NCBI RefSeq assembly: GCF_040370365.1
Contig: NZ_BAABWQ010000001.1
Span: 744,001-808,000 of the forward strand
Reading direction: 5' to 3'
DNA length: 64,000 bases
Source: Shimia sp040370365
GTDB lineage: Bacteria > Pseudomonadota > Alphaproteobacteria > Rhodobacterales > Rhodobacteraceae
The position numbers and the translations under genes are program-made. Shown in pieces: positions 14,761 through 23,829 of this stretch. Within the stretch, counting starts at the first letter, position 1, and every line of letters starts with the position of its first letter. A model generated the notes under the pieces. The model saw nothing but the letters and a program-made list of their open reading frames with translations, searched no databases and was not told where the DNA came from.

Positions 14761-16722
14761 TCAGCCCCGGCGTGGTGGCCGTCCGCCCCTTGTAAAATCA
14801 ATGGTTTCGCGCAACGCGTCGAGCGCGGCACGTTCGTCTTTATCGATGGGTGCCCCGTTGGATCCAACGGCAAAATCCCCACCTTCTTCCTGTTGGCTTT
14901 GCATCGCTTTGTTGCGTGCTTCTGCCGCTTGCCCAAGGCGCCACGTCATGGCCTCGTCAGCCACCCCCATCAAATCTTCTTCGGCCTCAGCGATTTCTTC
15001 ACTCAACCCCCTAACAGTCTTGAGCTTTGCAAGCTCTTCGGTCAGCGTCACTCGGGCGAGCGTTGCGTCACCGGCTTTGCGCACTGCAGGGGTAATCGCC
15101 ACATGGGGTTGCCGCAGTAGGTTTTCAACCGCCTCCGGCCCTAAAGCCATTTCAACGTTGCCCCGTGGGTCAGCTGAGTTGGCATACCGCAGCAACACGT
15201 CGCGCAGCTGCGCATTGTCCGGATCCAAGCATTCCATATTTTCAATGGCGTAATCAAAATCGTCCAAGATCTCAGGTGTTACCAAGGCAACCGCCAACAC
15301 CACCGCTTCATGTAAACGTTGCTCAACAGGCCCTTCACTGGCAGCAAGCATGGAAACCTTGGTGCCACTTCGGAACGCGGGTTCTGATTGCCATTTGCCT
15401 CGCCGATTGCCACCAAACGTCCCGCCCCCAACACGTTGAGGGCGAAATAGCTGAAACCTCAACTCTTTGATGGCTTCACCATAGTGACGCTTGATGGCTT
15501 GATCTTTGATCAGATTGATCTTGGATTTCAGCTGCATATCCAGCGCTGCACGGCGCTCGGGGCTATCAAACACCTTGCCCTCAATCTCACGTTGCCACAG
15601 CAGATTGACCATCGGAACGGCGCCATCCAGCACTTTTTGCACGGCACTCGCGCCTTTGGCACGGATCAGATCGTCCGGATCTTGGCCCTCTGGCATCACC
15701 GCAAATCGCAATGACTTGCCCGATTGCAATAACGGCAGAGCCAAATCGATCACACGCATTGCGGCACGAATACCAGCTTTGTCACCATCCAATGCGATGA
15801 TCGGTTCATCCGAAATACGCCACAACAGCTGCAGCTGGCTTTCAGTCACCGCGGTGCCCAAAGGCGCAACCGATGCGCCAAAGCCTGCCTCTGCCAACGC
15901 AATGACATCCATGTAGCCTTCCGCCACAACAAGCGGATGTCCTTTGCCCGCTGCTTCCCTAGCGGGGGCATGGTTATAGAGGTTTCGCCCCTTATCAAAC
16001 AGCTCCGTTTCAGGACTGTTAAGGTACTTGGCGTTGTCGTTGGGATCCATCGCACGACCACCAAATGCGATGCACTTACCGCGACCGTCCCGGATCGGGA
16101 ACATTATCCGGTTGCGGAACGTGTCATAGGGTTTGCTACCTTTGTTGGAGGCTTTTGCCAAACCCGCCCCAAGGATCAAATCCGGATCGACGCCTTTGCC
16201 CGTAAGATGATCCCAAAGTCCCTGCCAACCATCCGTGGCAAACCCGATGTCAAACCTATCACGCGCTTCCTCTGATAACCTGCGCCGATCCAAATAGGCC
16301 CGCGCATCGGTCCCCGCGCCGGCATGGAGCATCAGCCGGAAGTGCTGCACGGCCATTTCCATAACCTCTGCAAGTTGGGTGCGTCGATCAGCCTTCTGCT
16401 GCGCTTGAGGATCTCGCTTTGGCATAGTCATACCGGCCTCTTCGGCCAATATTTCCACCGCCTCCATAAACCCAACGTTCTCAGTTTCGGTGACAAACTT
16501 TATGGCATCGCCTTTGGCCTGACATCCGAAACAATAATAGTATCCCTTCCGGTCATCGACGTGAAACGACGCGGTTTTTTCGTGATGAAACGGACATGGA
16601 GCCCACATGTCCCCCTTGCCCTGATTGGATTTTCGCGGATCCCACATAACTTTGCGCCCCACCACCTGAACAAGGGAGGTGCGGTTGCGTAGTTCATCTA
16701 GAAATCCGGGCGGTAGCGACAT
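14761..16722 (-). CDS. dnaG: DNA primase DnaG
   Basis: Synthesises RNA primers for replication. The 653-residue protein begins MSLPPGFLDELRNRTSLVQV and has the CHC2 zinc finger (Cys43, His46, Cys64, Cys67). The central RNA-polymerase/TOPRIM domain is marked by VVAEGYMDVIAL and the acidic ALDGDKAG motif. A helical C-terminal DnaB-interaction region ends with a basic GGRPPRRG tail. I choose the ATG at 16722, which gives the family N-terminus; the frame extends upstream for 31 residues with no homology. It is followed by rpoD, the usual macromolecular-synthesis arrangement. Confidence 0.97.
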   Translation of the reverse strand: MSLPPGFLDELRNRTSLVQVVGRKVMWDPRKSNQGKGDMWAPCPFHHEKTASFHVDDRKGYYYCFGCQAKGDAIKFVTETENVGFMEAVEILAEEAGMTMPKRDPQAQQKADRRTQLAEVMEMAVQHFRLMLHAGAGTDARAYLDRRRLSEEARDRFDIGFATDGWQGLWDHLTGKGVDPDLILGAGLAKASNKGSKPYDTFRNRIMFPIRDGRGKCIAFGGRAMDPNDNAKYLNSPETELFDKGRNLYNHAPAREAAGKGHPLVVAEGYMDVIALAEAGFGASVAPLGTAVTESQLQLLWRISDEPIIALDGDKAGIRAAMRVIDLALPLLQSGKSLRFAVMPEGQDPDDLIRAKGASAVQKVLDGAVPMVNLLWQREIEGKVFDSPERRAALDMQLKSKINLIKDQAIKRHYGEAIKELRFQLFRPQRVGGGTFGGNRRGKWQSEPAFRSGTKVSMLAASEGPVEQRLHEAVVLAVALVTPEILDDFDYAIENMECLDPDNAQLRDVLLRYANSADPRGNVEMALGPEAVENLLRQPHVAITPAVRKAGDATLARVTLTEELAKLKTVRGLSEEIAEAEEDLMGVADEAMTWRLGQAAEARNKAMQSQQEEGGDFAVGSNGAPIDKDERAALDALRETIDFTRGGRPPRRG

Positions 16723-16732
16723 ATCGTTCCGA

Positions 16733-17068
16733 TCAGTTTGAAACGGACTTTTGCATTTCTTGAATTTGGTCCCAATTGTCCAGACATTGAGTTTCCAATT
16801 GGACACCCAAATCAACTTTTTTCAGATCCCGTCGTTTCGCCTCATACACAATTGGGGCAAATTGCGTGATCACAACGTTGTAGTTTTCGGGCCAACTTGG
16901 CTCGTTTTCAAGCAAATGTGCCTCAAGGTCGTCAAGCTTCACCCGATCCAAGCGGGCATCTTGGATCGCCTTCATAATCTCGCCTTGATACTTACAGACC
17001 TCTTCTTTGCCGTCGGCTGCATAGGCTGCGCTGCTCAACAGAAGCGCGGCTAGGGTATATCGGACCAT
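16733..17068 (-). CDS. Small secreted protein of unknown function
   Basis: A 111-residue predicted periplasmic protein. I chose the ATG at 17068 because AGGAGG lies 6 nt upstream and the product then opens with a clean signal peptide (MVRYTLAALLLSSAAYAA, cleavage probably before DGKEEVC). The mature part is charged and helical, with two cysteines (EEVCKYQGE and TQCLDNWDQ) that could pair, and the core PENYNVVITQFAPIVYEAKR. No named domain is recognised. It lies 10 nt before the dnaG start and about 35 nt after soxG, so it could be co-transcribed with either; the strong ribosome site suggests it is a real gene. Confidence 0.75.
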   Translation of the reverse strand: MVRYTLAALLLSSAAYAADGKEEVCKYQGEIMKAIQDARLDRVKLDDLEAHLLENEPSWPENYNVVITQFAPIVYEAKRRDLKKVDLGVQLETQCLDNWDQIQEMQKSVSN

Positions 17069-17102
17069 GAAGGCCTCCTGAATCACTTTAGACCCGGTGA
17101 GA

Positions 17103-17648
17103 CTACCCCCGTGCCGCGACGCTTGCCATGGCTCTATTTAAATCGTGAACAAGTGTCCCCGCCATCGACCGAAACGCCATGATCTGAAAGGCACAATCCT
17201 CGACGCGCGTGATCGATACCGTCATGTGTTGCAACAAAGTGCGCGCGGTATGGCCACGCTTGAACACGTTGGCGCGGACATCAACAGGAACCAAACGAGC
17301 CAACACGTCCTCCGCTTTTGCCCCTTCTAGGCGCACAATCGCCCAAGCATCACTTTGATCCACAATCATTGCCGCAGTTACCAAATTTGTAGCAGGCTTT
17401 GGCCCAAACAGCATGGCTTGTCCCTGTGCAAACCAAACCATCCGGGCTTCAGGCGTACCTATGGACTGGTTTGCTGTAGGAAAACTCAAGCCATGCTCAG
17501 CACTAAGAAGATCTCCTAACAGCGCATTTTGGCCCTTTCGCACAGAAATCAAGCTGACATGTGCCGGGGTTTCTTCCGTCAACGATACGCTACCGAGTTC
17601 CAATGGCAAAAGCCCGTGACACGGTGATTTAGATTTCAACTCAACCAC
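17103..17648 (-). CDS. soxG: Sarcosine oxidase gamma subunit
   Basis: Smallest catalytic-complex partner besides delta in the heterotetrameric sarcosine oxidase, about 181 residues. SoxG is related to the GcvT fold and packs against SoxA. Visible family features are VSLTEETPAHVSLISVRKGQ, the central GTPEARMVWFAQGQAMLFG and the C-terminal VEDCAFQIMAFRSMAGTLVHDLNRA. The start is set at GTG 17648, preceded by GGAGGG, so that it overlaps the soxA stop by 8 nt; the frame continues upstream inside soxA without homology. It is the last gene of soxBDAG. No glyA or folate gene follows in this window. Confidence 0.87.
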   Translation of the reverse strand: MVELKSKSPCHGLLPLELGSVSLTEETPAHVSLISVRKGQNALLGDLLSAEHGLSFPTANQSIGTPEARMVWFAQGQAMLFGPKPATNLVTAAMIVDQSDAWAIVRLEGAKAEDVLARLVPVDVRANVFKRGHTARTLLQHMTVSITRVEDCAFQIMAFRSMAGTLVHDLNRAMASVAARG

Positions 17649-20571
17649 GCACCCGCCCTCCTTCTGGATCATAAAACACGGGGTCACATACCTCACAAAG
17701 CGTGGAGACACGCCTCAAGTGATCCACAACAACAATGCTCTCTCCGTGACGCGCCCGTCCGTTACGCAAAAACGCCAATCCAAGGAACGTCCCAAAGTTA
17801 GGTGAAAACCCTACAGAAGTTGTATAGCCCTGTTCGTTCTCTCGCACCGGCGCGGCGTCCACCTCAAACAAATGTGCTCCAGCCGTCAGCTGTTTGACGG
17901 CACCAATTGGTTTGAGCCCCACCAACTGCTCGCGCTGTTCTCCGTGCAAACCGGGGCGCTCGCTCATGGTTTTGCCGATGCAGTCTTTCTTGTCGCTCAC
18001 CATACGTTCCATGCCAATGTCGAAAGCGGTCGTGCGCCCGTGGATTTCCGAGTGGGTAATAAAGCCCTTCTCGATGCGCAAAACGTTGAGTGCTTCCATC
18101 CCATAGGCACCACCGCCCATGGCTTCTGAGCGCATGACAAGGTGCTGATACAGGCTTTCGCCATAACGACCCGGAACCGCAATCTCGTAGGCATGTTCAC
18201 CACTAAAGGAAATACGGAACAGACGCCCAGAAATGCCCCCAACAGTGATCTCTCCACAGCCCATGAAGGGGAACGTCTCATTGGTGATTTTCTCTGGCAC
18301 CAATTCCGAAATCAGCTCTCTGGATTTGGGACCTGCCACCGCAAATTGCGCCCATTGTTCGGTCACCGACACCAAAGACACATCAAGTTCAGGCCGCAGG
18401 CATTGATGCACATACTCCAGATGCCGCATCACAGGCCCGGCCGCTGCCGTGGTGGTGGTCATGACGAAGTGCTCTGCATCCAAACGGGCGCATGTGCCAT
18501 CGTCCATAACCGTGCCATCTTCCCGCAACATTATGCCATATCGCGCACGGCCCGGCTTCAACGTGCTAAATGTGTTCACATAGACGAAATCAAGAAACGC
18601 CGCCGCATCAGCACCTTGGATATCGATCTTGCCCAGAGTGGACACATCACAAACCCCAACTGCACCGCGCACCATCATCACTTCACGATCACAACTTTGA
18701 CGCCACGTGGTCTCCCCTGGTTTGGGATAATAACTCGGTCTGTACCAAAGCCCCGCCTCGATCATTGGTGCATTGGCTGCCACACTTGCCGCATGACTGG
18801 TCGTCAAACGTTCAGGTGCAAAACCTACGCCCTGCCCGCCTGCCCCCAAAGCGGCAATGCTCACTGGCACATAGGGCGGGCGAAAGGTGGTCGTCCCGGT
18901 TTCGGCAATCCCGCGACCGGTGGCGTCAGCCAACACCGCCAACGCCCCCATATTAGAGTTCTTACCCTGATCAGGCGCCATGCCTTGCGTGGTATAGCGC
19001 TTCATATGCTCCACTGAACGAAAGTTCTCTTTGACAGTCTGCTTCACATCTTTGACCGTTACATCGTTCTGGAAATCAAGCCAGGCGCGCCCTGAGCCAG
19101 CCACCGCCCACAAAGGGGTCACGCGATATGGCGCGTCCTCTGCCATCGGCACCTCAGCCGTCCCCCCCTTAAATCCAATCGACTCAAGCGCCTCGGTTGC
19201 GCGCGCCAAACCTTCTGACAAAGCGCCTTGGGTGGAAAACGTTCCGTTACACGCGCCCGCCGCCGCCAAGCCCGGCACCATGCCCTCCACAGGCACAAAG
19301 CTCTGAATGTCCTCGCGCCATTGCGGCCGACCATTCATGTGGCTGGTCAAATGCACCGTTGGGTTCCAACCACCGGACACAGCAAGACAGTCGGTCTGAA
19401 TTTTTTCTTCGCCACTAACTGTTCGATAAGTGATGCTTTCCAATGCTTTTCGGCCACCCGAGTTGCATACTTCAGCACCACGAACAACGTCATAGCCGTG
19501 CCCTTCAGGCGCGTCGCACCGACTGTCCAGCACCGCGGCAACATGAACACCAGCCGCCGCCAAGTCACGCGCGGTGCGGTGACCATTGTCATTGTTGGTA
19601 AACACAGTCATTGCACGCCCCGGCGCAACCCCATAGCGATGCAAATACGTCCGCACCGCCGCGGCCCCCATAATGCCGGGCCGGTCATTGTTGCGAAAGG
19701 CGATGGGCCGTTCAATCGCGCCGGCACAAAGTATGGCGCGTTTGGCCACGATCCGCCAAAAACACTCCAGCGGCCTTCCGGCAGCTTCACGCAGATGATG
19801 GCTTACACGTTCGAGCGCGCCAAATGTGCCCTGATCGTATGCGCCTGTCACCGTTGTGCGCGGCATCATTCTCACATTGGGCAAGGCCTCAAGTTCTTTT
19901 ACAACACCGCGCGCCCAAACATCGCCCGGAAGTCCGTCGATGTCGTCACTTTCGCCGTTCAGGCGCCCCCCCATGAGGCTATCTTCATCGGCCAAGATCA
20001 CATCCGCACCGGCACGTCCGGCAGTCAACGCCGCCATCAGCCCTGCAGGACCCGATCCGATCACCAACACGTCGCAGAAGGCAAAAGCTTTTTCGTAGAT
20101 GTCCGCATTGTGCTCACCAGACAAAGCCCCAAGACCTGCCGAACGCCTTATGACAGGTTCATAAATGCGTTCCCAAAACGCTTTGGGCCACATGAATGTC
20201 TTGTAGTAGAATCCTGCGCCCAAAAAGGCTGCGGCGTAGTCATTCAGCGACAACAGGTCGACATTAAGGTTGGGCCAGCGGTTCTGGCTGCGCACGTCTA
20301 GCCCCTCAAAGGCCTCTTGCATCGTAGCGCGCACGTTTGGTTCTTGTGCGGCCCCACGCCCAATCGTCACCAGCGCGTTGGCTTCTTCGCTGCCGGCCCC
20401 CATGACACCACGTGGACGGTGGTATTTAAACGACCGAGCCACCAGATTGATGTCATTGGCAAGAAGCGCGGAGGCCACAGTGTCTCCGGCGAACCCGCAC
20501 ACGTTCTGCCCATCAAACGAGAACGTCACAGGCTTACTGCGGTCTACAACACCCTTCTTGGAAATCCTCAT
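17641..20571 (-). CDS. soxA: Sarcosine oxidase alpha subunit
   Basis: Large subunit (976 residues) of the four-subunit enzyme that oxidises sarcosine to glycine, H2O2 and, with tetrahydrofolate, 5,10-methylene-THF. The N-terminal ferredoxin-like domain (VTFSFDGQNVCGFAGDTVAS, 15-34) is followed by an NAD/FAD Rossmann domain (VIGSGPAGLMAALTAGRAGA from 170). A second nucleotide site lies in AVSGGWNPTVHL, and a C-terminal GcvT-like THF-binding domain extends from about 590 (RQSCDREVMMVRGAVGVCDV, FSGEHAYEIAVP). Length and domain order are normal. It overlaps soxD by 4 bp and soxG by 8 bp. It probably works in demethylation of glycine betaine or creatine-derived sarcosine. Confidence 0.96.
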   Translation of the reverse strand: MRISKKGVVDRSKPVTFSFDGQNVCGFAGDTVASALLANDINLVARSFKYHRPRGVMGAGSEEANALVTIGRGAAQEPNVRATMQEAFEGLDVRSQNRWPNLNVDLLSLNDYAAAFLGAGFYYKTFMWPKAFWERIYEPVIRRSAGLGALSGEHNADIYEKAFAFCDVLVIGSGPAGLMAALTAGRAGADVILADEDSLMGGRLNGESDDIDGLPGDVWARGVVKELEALPNVRMMPRTTVTGAYDQGTFGALERVSHHLREAAGRPLECFWRIVAKRAILCAGAIERPIAFRNNDRPGIMGAAAVRTYLHRYGVAPGRAMTVFTNNDNGHRTARDLAAAGVHVAAVLDSRCDAPEGHGYDVVRGAEVCNSGGRKALESITYRTVSGEEKIQTDCLAVSGGWNPTVHLTSHMNGRPQWREDIQSFVPVEGMVPGLAAAGACNGTFSTQGALSEGLARATEALESIGFKGGTAEVPMAEDAPYRVTPLWAVAGSGRAWLDFQNDVTVKDVKQTVKENFRSVEHMKRYTTQGMAPDQGKNSNMGALAVLADATGRGIAETGTTTFRPPYVPVSIAALGAGGQGVGFAPERLTTSHAASVAANAPMIEAGLWYRPSYYPKPGETTWRQSCDREVMMVRGAVGVCDVSTLGKIDIQGADAAAFLDFVYVNTFSTLKPGRARYGIMLREDGTVMDDGTCARLDAEHFVMTTTTAAAGPVMRHLEYVHQCLRPELDVSLVSVTEQWAQFAVAGPKSRELISELVPEKITNETFPFMGCGEITVGGISGRLFRISFSGEHAYEIAVPGRYGESLYQHLVMRSEAMGGGAYGMEALNVLRIEKGFITHSEIHGRTTAFDIGMERMVSDKKDCIGKTMSERPGLHGEQREQLVGLKPIGAVKQLTAGAHLFEVDAAPVRENEQGYTTSVGFSPNFGTFLGLAFLRNGRARHGESIVVVDHLRRVSTLCEVCDPVFYDPEGGRVRG

Positions 20572-20840
20572 ACGCTGGCCCCCTTCACGTCAGAAGCCAA
20601 CTCGGTGGCGATCACCTCATGGGTCACCGTGTTGCGCGTGACAACAATCCAAGCACCACACCCACCTTCGTGGTACCACAAATCCCGAGTTTCTCCGGCT
20701 GGGTTGTCCCGGTTATGGACATAGTCATCCCACACCAGGTCACTCGCCTCCGGGTCTGGCCGCTGCAACGCAACCGCATCCCCGACGTAATAGAACTCGC
20801 GGCGATCTCGCTCTCCGCAAATCGGACATGTAATTCTCAT
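20568..20840 (-). CDS. soxD: Sarcosine oxidase delta subunit
   Basis: A 90-residue zinc-binding subunit of heterotetrameric sarcosine oxidase. The zinc ligands are visible as Cys5 and Cys8 (TCPICGERDRREF) with His57 and Cys61 (LWYHEGGCGAW). The conserved core YVHNRDNPAGETRDLW and the VTRNTVTHEV C-terminal block match the family. The stop overlaps the soxA ATG by 4 bp (ATGA) and the start lies 11 nt after the soxB stop, so it is translated within the soxBDAG operon. Confidence 0.96.
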   Translation of the reverse strand: MRITCPICGERDRREFYYVGDAVALQRPDPEASDLVWDDYVHNRDNPAGETRDLWYHEGGCGAWIVVTRNTVTHEVIATELASDVKGASV

Positions 20841-20851
20841 CGCGCGCGCCC

Positions 20852-22108
20852 CTAATGCAGATTGTGTTGAGAGCCGGTGCCCTCTTCATCCATGATACCG
20901 ACGCCCGTCCGAAAACGATCCAGCCGGTACTTCGCAGCCGCGTCATGGTGATTGTCTGTGGCCATCAAATGCGCCATGCACCAACCCGAGGCAGGTACAG
21001 CTTTGAACCCACCATAATTCCAACCACAGTCGATAAAGAGCCCATCGATGCCCTCCATTTTATCAATGATCGGAGAGCCATCTGGTGTCATATCCATGAT
21101 CCCGCCCCAGCTGCGCAGTACCTTGGCTTTGCCGATCATCGGCATCAAGGTCATGCCCGCCTCCATAACGTGCTCTTTCATCGGCAAATTGCCGCGTGAC
21201 GCATATGAGGCGTAGAAATCCAAATCACCTCCAAAGACCAAACCGCCTTTGTCTGATTGGCTAATGTAGAAGTGCCCCATACCAAAGCTGACGACATGGT
21301 CGATTACTGGCTTCAAACCTTCTGTGACAAACGCCTGCAAAACATGGCTCTCGATCGGCAAACGCCGCCCTGCCATTCCAGCCACAAGGCCAGAACGTCC
21401 CGCAACCACAATGCCAACCTTTTTTGCTCGGATCGGGCCTCTGGAAGTTTGTACGCCTTTGACCACACCACCTTCAATGTCGATGCCTGTCACTTCGCAG
21501 TTTTGCACCAAATCAACACCACGATCGGACGCACCGCGCGCATACCCCCAGGCGACAGCATCATGGCGCGCCGTGCCGCCACGCGGGTGCAAAAGCCCCC
21601 CATAAATTGGGAAACGGGCCTGCTCAAAATCAAGGTACGGCAAATGTTTGCGCACCCCCTCACGATCAAGCAGAACCGCATCGTCGCCCTGATTGATCAT
21701 CATATTACCACGCCGCACCGCCGCATCGCGTTGCGCATCACTGTGGAACAGGTTGATCAGACCACGTTGGGAATGCATCACATTGTAGTTCAGGTCCTGC
21801 TCAAGTCCCTCCCAAAGCTTAAGCGAATGAGAATAGAACTCGCTATTGCCCTGAAGAAAATAGTTGGCGCGCACAATTGTGGTGTTTCGACCAACATTGC
21901 CGCCCCCAAGGTAGCCTTTTTCCAAAACCGCAATATTGGTCATGCCGTGGTTCTTGGCCAAATAAAAGGCCGTCGAAAGACCATGGCCGCCGCCGCCGAT
22001 GATCACCATGTCATACTCAGGCTTAGGCTGCGCGTCGCGCCAATGCGCGCCCCACCCTTTGTTGCCAGTCAGCCCCTCTGCCAGGACCTTAAGGCCAGAA
22101 AACCGCAT
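20852..22108 (-). CDS. soxB: Sarcosine oxidase beta subunit
   Basis: The 418-residue subunit carries the non-covalent FAD and the covalent FMN. The dinucleotide-binding motif VIIGGGGHGLSTAFYLA appears after a short N-terminal arm (MRFSGLKVLAEGLTGNKGW). GRNTTIVRANYF and the HPRGGTARHDAVAWGYARGA segment contain the conserved His residues near the flavins. The C-terminal GLFIDCGWNYGGFKAVPASG is characteristic. I use the second Met (22108), which gives the family N-terminus and has AGGGGA 8 nt upstream. It is the first gene of the operon. A 23-bp imperfect palindrome lies about 95-117 nt upstream and has a near copy before mttB. Confidence 0.96.
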   Translation of the reverse strand: MRFSGLKVLAEGLTGNKGWGAHWRDAQPKPEYDMVIIGGGGHGLSTAFYLAKNHGMTNIAVLEKGYLGGGNVGRNTTIVRANYFLQGNSEFYSHSLKLWEGLEQDLNYNVMHSQRGLINLFHSDAQRDAAVRRGNMMINQGDDAVLLDREGVRKHLPYLDFEQARFPIYGGLLHPRGGTARHDAVAWGYARGASDRGVDLVQNCEVTGIDIEGGVVKGVQTSRGPIRAKKVGIVVAGRSGLVAGMAGRRLPIESHVLQAFVTEGLKPVIDHVVSFGMGHFYISQSDKGGLVFGGDLDFYASYASRGNLPMKEHVMEAGMTLMPMIGKAKVLRSWGGIMDMTPDGSPIIDKMEGIDGLFIDCGWNYGGFKAVPASGWCMAHLMATDNHHDAAAKYRLDRFRTGVGIMDEEGTGSQHNLH

Positions 22109-22202
22109 CCACTTGTCCCCTGAAATCGTGCCGAAGGTGCGCACATGTCAGCACATCACCCCGTCCAATTCAAACGCAAATACAGCGCGAGCAGGTGGTC
22201 AA

Positions 22203-22225
22203 TTTGCGACACGTCACGTCGCGAA
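22203..22225 (-). promoter_or_regulatory. Candidate operator of soxBDAG (GCGACA-type palindrome)
   Basis: TTTGCGACA (22203-22211), spacer CGTCA, CGTCGCGAA (22217-22225). The right arm reads TTCGCGACG on the other strand, so seven of nine positions match. The same arms with the same spacer length occur upstream of mttB at 60280-60302. A dimeric regulator binding both sites is inferred. Confidence 0.5.
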
Positions 22226-22270
22226 TGCAGTATCGACAATCATTGGAACACATTGCCCGGTTTCTGTCCG

Positions 22271-23152
22271 TCAAAACGCCACGGAAATAGCCATTCCCAC
22301 CAAAGGCGCCGTGTCGTAGCTCTGGGATCGAACGGTGGACCCTGCGGCATTCTCAACCTCCAACCGCCCGTCGAACTCTGCCCCGGCAAACAGCGCAACA
22401 TTCAATCCCGGGTGCGGGTTGTAGTTCACACTCAACACAACTGGCACGCTGCTGTCTTGCCCAACGCCACCCGGGGTTGGCCCTGTGTCCGACAAAGCAA
22501 ACCGATTGTTTTCCCGGCGCGCCGATAAGGTGAGCCCCCAATCGTCGTCAAACGCGTACCGCAAAGAAAGGCCTGCGCCCTGGCTTGCTCCCAAGGTTGG
22601 GCCGGTGGTGAGACTGAGGCGATTTGAAATTTCCCAATCCAATAGAATGGCGGGAAATACATCAAAATTGTCGCCCCCAAGCCCCTCAAATGCGCCAAAG
22701 GCAGGGCCAATCGTCAACCGATCATTCACGCGCCAGCTTACCCCACCAAATAAGCCAGCCGTGCGCCCAGCACCACTGTCTGCACCTTGTTCAGCCCGGT
22801 CTCGCAGCGACGGTGCAACAAACCAACGCATACCTCGCGCATTCTCACCGGATAGGGTGAAGGACAGCGTGTTCTCACGAATCCGCACCCATGGAGCGCT
22901 CGTTTCGAAATCGTAGTTGGATTGCCCTAAGGTCGCAGACAGACCAAAATTCACCGCATCTGACCGGCGGTTCAGCCCTCCCAAACGCAAATAGGTGCGA
23001 TCCGCACGAAAGGAACCACCTCCAGAGATATCCGTAGTGTCCTGATTGAGATATGCGCTCTCCAAGCGAAATATCCAGCCCTCAGGCGCCTGCGCGGATG
23101 CTTGAGAACAGATCAGTGCGGCAACGGTGGCGATAAATGTTGTACGGATCAC
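22271..23152 (-). CDS. Outer-membrane beta-barrel protein, unknown function
   Basis: A 293-residue secreted protein. The signal peptide TTFIATVAALICSQASAQA follows the chosen GTG (23152); a frame start at 23203 would add 17 basic residues before it. The mature protein is a run of alternating amphipathic strands with many aromatic and Gly residues (WIFRLESAYLNQ, RTYLRLGGLNRRSDAVNFGL, GLTLSARRENNRFALSD). It ends VGMAISVAF, with the C-terminal Phe expected for barrel insertion by the BAM machinery. It resembles the DUF6268-like barrel group, but I am not certain. It sits between soxB and the DUF6151 gene in the same orientation and could be transcribed separately. Confidence 0.75.
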   Translation of the reverse strand: MIRTTFIATVAALICSQASAQAPEGWIFRLESAYLNQDTTDISGGGSFRADRTYLRLGGLNRRSDAVNFGLSATLGQSNYDFETSAPWVRIRENTLSFTLSGENARGMRWFVAPSLRDRAEQGADSGAGRTAGLFGGVSWRVNDRLTIGPAFGAFEGLGGDNFDVFPAILLDWEISNRLSLTTGPTLGASQGAGLSLRYAFDDDWGLTLSARRENNRFALSDTGPTPGGVGQDSSVPVVLSVNYNPHPGLNVALFAGAEFDGRLEVENAAGSTVRSQSYDTAPLVGMAISVAF

Positions 23153-23229
23153 GAGAGGTCTCTTTCTGTTTGGGTCCCGACGACTTCTACGCGCCTTCAA
23201 CACAATCGGATCACCTATTGGTAGATTTC

Positions 23230-23826
23230 CTAGGGTGTCGCGGCACGTCGTTCTTCTTTGCTTAGAACCCGCGGGACAACAACTGGCGAACCGGTCTCAT
23301 CAAACAAAGGATTCTCTTTGGACTGCCCGCGCATCAACGCACCAAAATGGCGCGCAAGAATATTAAATCCCGCCCGGTTAAACCCGAACTCTTTTAGAGG
23401 CTTAGCCCCAATAGGCGCATCTTTGGTGTGCGCCACAGCAATTGTCTTCCCAATCACCTTCTCAATCCCTCTGCCCTGCATCACCGGTACCAGAACGCCA
23501 ACAAAAGCAAGCTTGTTATGCCCAAGCGTATTGAACATCGGCGTGTCACAACAGCTTGCATACCAGCGCATCAAGCCCTTTGGAGACAACCGAAAACAGG
23601 CCAAATGCTCTGCGCCCTCGGTGATTTCCAGATTGGCTGGGATGGTTTGGAAAAGATCGCTACCGCCACGCGGTAACAGTTGGTCCTGCGCGCCCAGAAC
23701 ATGCGCCCCTGCCTGACAGTCTTTGCAGTGACATTGTACACGTGAGCCCGTTTTGGGGCTCACGTTCTTAAGTTTCGCGCCGAACTTGCCACAGTTGCAT
23801 CGCAGCTGCACGTCGGTGGTCGCCAT
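23230..23826 (-). CDS. GFA-like zinc protein (DUF6151 family)
   Basis: A 198-residue cytoplasmic protein with the cysteine pattern of glutathione-dependent formaldehyde-activating (GFA-like) enzymes: Cys10/Cys12 (RCNCGKFGAKL), CxCxxC at Cys32, Cys34 and Cys37 (QCHCKDCQAG), then Cys77 and the CC pair at 92-93 (YASCCDTPMFN). These would bind one or two zinc ions. GFA itself promotes formaldehyde-glutathione adduct formation, but the activity of DUF6151 proteins is not established. It lies 3 nt downstream of the glutamate dehydrogenase gene and near sarcosine oxidase, an enzyme that can release formaldehyde; a functional link is only suggested. Confidence 0.78.
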   Translation of the reverse strand: MATTDVQLRCNCGKFGAKLKNVSPKTGSRVQCHCKDCQAGAHVLGAQDQLLPRGGSDLFQTIPANLEITEGAEHLACFRLSPKGLMRWYASCCDTPMFNTLGHNKLAFVGVLVPVMQGRGIEKVIGKTIAVAHTKDAPIGAKPLKEFGFNRAGFNILARHFGALMRGQSKENPLFDETGSPVVVPRVLSKEERRAATP

Positions 23827-23829
23827 ATT

